From positions 248,001 through 312,000 of the forward strand of contig CAKJVC010000201.1 in the NCBI GenBank assembly GCA_918026815.1: a stretch of 64,000 bases of DNA. Reading direction: 5' to 3'. The stretch comes from Chalara sp. BL73 (Eukaryota; Ascomycota; Leotiomycetes; Helotiales). Below are positions 60,776 to 64,000 of the stretch, in pieces. The position numbers were made by a program, and so were the translations under genes. Each line of letters starts with the position of its first letter. Position 1 is the first letter of the stretch. The notes beneath the pieces were generated by a model. It was not told where the DNA came from, did not search any database, and saw only the letters and a program-made list of their open reading frames with translations.

Positions 60776-61386
60776 TTATGTAAAGACACGTTTAGAAGGG
60801 TTACTTGTATTTTTTCTCGTACTGGCCCACAAGTGAGTATATTCAAGACAGTTCAGTATCACCATGCTAGCTTGTACACTAGTCATACTTAATCAAGTTC
60901 AAAATGAGGTGCCTTTCCGGTCAAAGCGTAGGATTCTACCGCAAATTTGGGCTTGCATGCGGAGTATTCGCCTAATTTAAAAATAGAAATGAGATGCTTT
61001 ATATTTCGTAATCTATGCTGGGGAATAGCCACACTCTTCAGAGGCTGTTCAAGTGAGCCGTCCCGCGTCTTACGTGTATCTTTATTGGTTGCGGCTTGAG
61101 ATGTTGCAGGATTCCGTACCAGCAGTGCTACCCTAATCACGCCTTACCCACGTGCATGTAGCGTGGCAGAACTGCGAGTATTGTCTCGGGTTAGCCAGTT
61201 GCAAACTTCCGAAAGATCTCGAGTCCCTCCTACCTTCCTATCCTAGCACCGCGTGCCAATGGCAGCGGTGTACAAGTTGACCGCATTTCTCTCCTCTAGT
61301 CTCTGGTAAGCCTCAGGTCTGATTGACTATCCTCGAACTTCTTCAACTTCTCTTCTTACGATTTCTTTCCCACAGCCACTGCAGGT
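60776..61386. other. Promoter region of BBE-type oxidase 2
   Basis: Between P450 2 and the oxidase. Becomes CT-rich in the last 120 bases, as fungal leaders do. No gene supported. Confidence 0.4.
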
Positions 61387-63009
61387 ATGGCTTTTCTTCT
61401 TCAAGGTTTTGCTGGACCGGTGGTGCTTTCCTTCCTAGTCTTTGCAACCTCAATCGCACAAACCACCAAGATCACGGACATCACCAACGGTACTGATGTC
61501 AGCGACCTCATAGCAAATACCTTTGCATCCCAATGCTCAATTCTCTCGTTGGCCCTCCCAAGGAAAGTTGCCTTTCCAAACGACGCGAAATACACAGCGT
61601 CTCTGGGCTCGTACTACTCTGCCCAAGAACAATTAACCAAGCCAGCATGCATAGTTATCCCAACCTCGGCCAATGATGTTTCCTCTGCCATCAAGGCACT
61701 TGCGGCATTATATGCTGCATCACCATCACGTACGACCTTTGCCATTCGCTCTGGCGGTCATGCTCCATTTGCAGGTGCGGCGAATATTGCCGGCGGCGTA
61801 ACCATTGATTTGAGTAATCTAAACACGATCAAGTTTCTTAACCCGGGAAGTAAAACAGTTTTGAGTGCCGGCAGTGGTGCTCGTTGGGGCAGTGTCTACG
61901 AATTTTTGAACCCTCTCAAGTTGACTATCAGCGGTGGTCGCGGTGCCAATATTGGGGTTGGTGGTTTCATTCTAGGTGGTGGCATTTCATTCTTCTCTCC
62001 ACGTCTCGGATGGGCAGCCGATCAAGTCGTTGGCTTTGAGATTGTGCTTGCCAATGGAAAAATCGTCTACGCCCAAGCTACAGGCCATAATGCCGATCTG
62101 TTCATTGCACTCAAAGGCGGTTCCAACAACCTCGGCGTTATTACGCGCTTTGATCTCAAGGCTTTCAGTCAAGGAGACCTATGGGGCGGTTTTATTGTGT
62201 ATCCCATCACCGAGATCAGCAAACTACTCGCAGCTTTCTCAAACTTCATGACTCCTACACATTCAGACCCATATGCTGACATGATTCTCGCGGTCGGTTA
62301 CACAAGTGCTGGTATTAACACCGTCAACTTGGGTTTGCAATACACTAAGCCGGTTGTGAATCCGCCTGTCTTCCAGCCCTTCGTGAACGCCTCTGCAGCT
62401 GTCTTTAGCTCATTGAGAGTTGCAGACATCTCGAACATAACCGCAGAGATAGACACCAACAACCCCCCCGGATTCCGGTAAGCATTTTCCTTCTTCTAAC
62501 ATCCTAAGGGCATTCAATAATCATTACTAATACACCTCTTCCGCAGCCAACTCTACATGTCCATATCCTTCGCTCACAGCCGTAGTATCTACGCCAAAAT
62601 ATACACCCTTTTCACAGTCTCAACCTCCCAAGTCGCCTCAGTACCTGGCATAAACTATTTCCTAATCTACCATCCCTCACCCGCACTGACAGGCCAAAAC
62701 ATCCTCGGCCTCAACCCTGCCGATAAAAGCCTCGTTATCCTGCAACTATCCATCTCCTATACAAACGCTTCGGATGACAGCAAAGTCGCCAACGCCGCCA
62801 AATTCTTCTTCGCCAGCGTCAAAACTCTATCCCGCCAACTGGGAGTTAGCAGGAGTTTTATCTACCTGAACTACGCGGCACCCTTTCAAGACCCGATTTC
62901 GGGGTACGGGGCTACGAACAAGGCAAAGTTACAGGCGGCGAGTAAGAAATATGATCCTGTAGGCCTGTTCCAGAAGGCCGTTCCTGGGGGTTTTAAATTG
63001 TTTCCTTGA
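61387..63009 (+). CDS. Secreted BBE-like FAD-linked oxidoreductase 2 (517 aa)
   Basis: Exon 1 (61387-62477) and exon 2 (62547-63009) flank a 69-nt intron. A signal peptide ends near residue 25. The FAD type 4 domain has TFAIRSGGHAPFAGAAN, with His125 as the expected covalent flavin site. SGGRGANIGVGGFILGGGIS forms the second FAD loop, and LKGGSNNLGVITRFDLKAF follows. The BBE part ends FIYLNYAAPFQDPISGYG and KYDPVGLFQKAVPGGFKLF. Closely similar blocks mark it as a paralogue of the minus-strand oxidase at 48491-50091. The introns sit at quite different places, so they did not arise by recent copying. Likely an extracellular or secretory-pathway oxidase. Substrate unknown. Intact. Confidence 0.92.
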
Positions 63010-64000
63010 GCTTGCGGGAGGAAGTTATCGATGCAAGGAAGCTGAGCTCCGGCTTCGCCTTTGATAGTTTTAGGAGATTTTAATTAATTTGAAAATATCT
63101 AATTTTATAAACGAAATTAGTAGTATGTTTAAAATGTAAAGGGTTTCATTTTTACAAATTAAAAAAAAAAGGGATGTTGTAATAAAGCAAAAAACAATCT
63201 GCTAAGTTATTAGCCGACTTTGCTAACTTAAATCAAAGTTTACTAAATGTGAAATCGGTGCACAATATAACAAACGTTGAATAATTATTTGATTTCAAGG
63301 TAAATATAAATTCGAAAATAGCAAATTGATTAAAAAAAACATCTTGGCATATGCGCAATAAACCCCCAATGGAGTTATAGTACCATAGATATCTAGAAGA
63401 GTCAGTATCTTGGATGTTGCTGAGACGGTGGACTTTTCAGTGTAAGAATATTCACTCTTTGGCTCTGCATACTGAATAACGCGTCATTAAAGTAGATGGA
63501 CTTATGACTAACTTGTCCCAGCATTAGGTGACTGAACGCAAGTTGGTCAAGCAGCTAACTCCGCGCCTAAGTCGTACTGAATAGCGAGGTCATTTCAAAA
63601 GCACAACAAACATGATTCCAGGCTCACAAATCCCGTGGTGTACAGCTTAGAGGCTTGGAAAGGAGTTGTATAGCTCTTAGCTTTCCTCTATCCGAAAGGT
63701 ATTCTAGCATACATCTAGATGTCCCAGCTGAAGTCCCTCATACATACTCACAGAGCAGACTATGCTTTTGAGCGCACTAAACAATGTTTCAAACTGCTGA
63801 CTTCGTGCTTTAGTATCTTACTCTCGGGTCTGTGAGGATCGATTTCTCGATTTCATGTAGAATGTCTATATGGAGTTCCCGTAAGTTCGACGAGTGCGTT
63901 TCTACGAGATTGGAACCCAGAAGTATACCTTGCCAGCATTCAGGAGATAGGAAGAGCTAGCCTGCCATAGTTTAGACCTGGAATAATGCTGAGCGGTCGC
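63010..64000. other. Right flank, no gene
   Basis: 3' flank of BBE-type oxidase 2. Strongly AT-rich to about 63360, then mixed sequence without recognisable frames, RNA genes or repeats. Confidence 0.4.

Noticed and set aside
1..64000. tRNA, rRNA and CRISPR arrays
   Set aside because: None was recognised by eye on either strand. A covariance-model search would be needed to exclude tRNA genes.

Overview
The window looks like chromosomal DNA of a filamentous ascomycete (Pezizomycotina). Genes carry several short introns (about 45-110 nt) with GTRNGT donors and CTGAC/CTAAC-type branch sites. The gene families (Pth11-type rhodopsin-domain protein, BBE-type FAD oxidases, fungal P450s, 2EXR-type protein, Hrq1 helicase) are typical of that group. 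A leotiomycete is my guess, not something the sequence proves. Exon models below were built by eye from splice signals, reading-frame continuity and family conservation.

Layout. (1) 1-4.7 kb is decayed: an NmrA-like remnant (+), a condensation-domain remnant of an NRPS or PKS-NRPS (-), and a DHA2-type MFS exporter with stops and frameshifts (+). Together they look like a dead secondary-metabolite cluster. (2) 5.9-11.6 kb has three intact models: a divergent CAX-type cation exchanger, an unknown 261-residue protein and a secreted M43 metalloprotease. (3) 11.6-29 kb is AT-rich and gene-poor. It holds four members of one RRM-like family (A, B and C intact, D a pseudogene), whose intact members share a C-terminal 'DPC' motif, plus a broken short-chain dehydrogenase. 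(4) 29.2-44.7 kb is more conserved: Hrq1-like helicase, a Yrb2-like Ran-binding protein, a 2EXR-like protein, a secreted GMC oxidoreductase, the AP-2 sigma subunit, and a twin zinc-knuckle protein. (5) 44.8-48.4 kb has no intact gene, only ankyrin-like fragments. (6) 48.5-63.0 kb is an accessory run of six genes: BBE-type oxidase, P450, Pth11-type receptor-like protein, Ayr1-like SDR, a second P450 and a second BBE-type oxidase. It looks like a set of tailoring enzymes, but no PKS, NRPS, terpene cyclase or prenyltransferase lies in the window.

The best candidate for something undescribed is the RRM-like family cluster at 15.6-27.8 kb. The oxidative gene run at 48-63 kb, with no backbone enzyme in view, comes second. 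No tRNA, rRNA or CRISPR array was recognised by eye.
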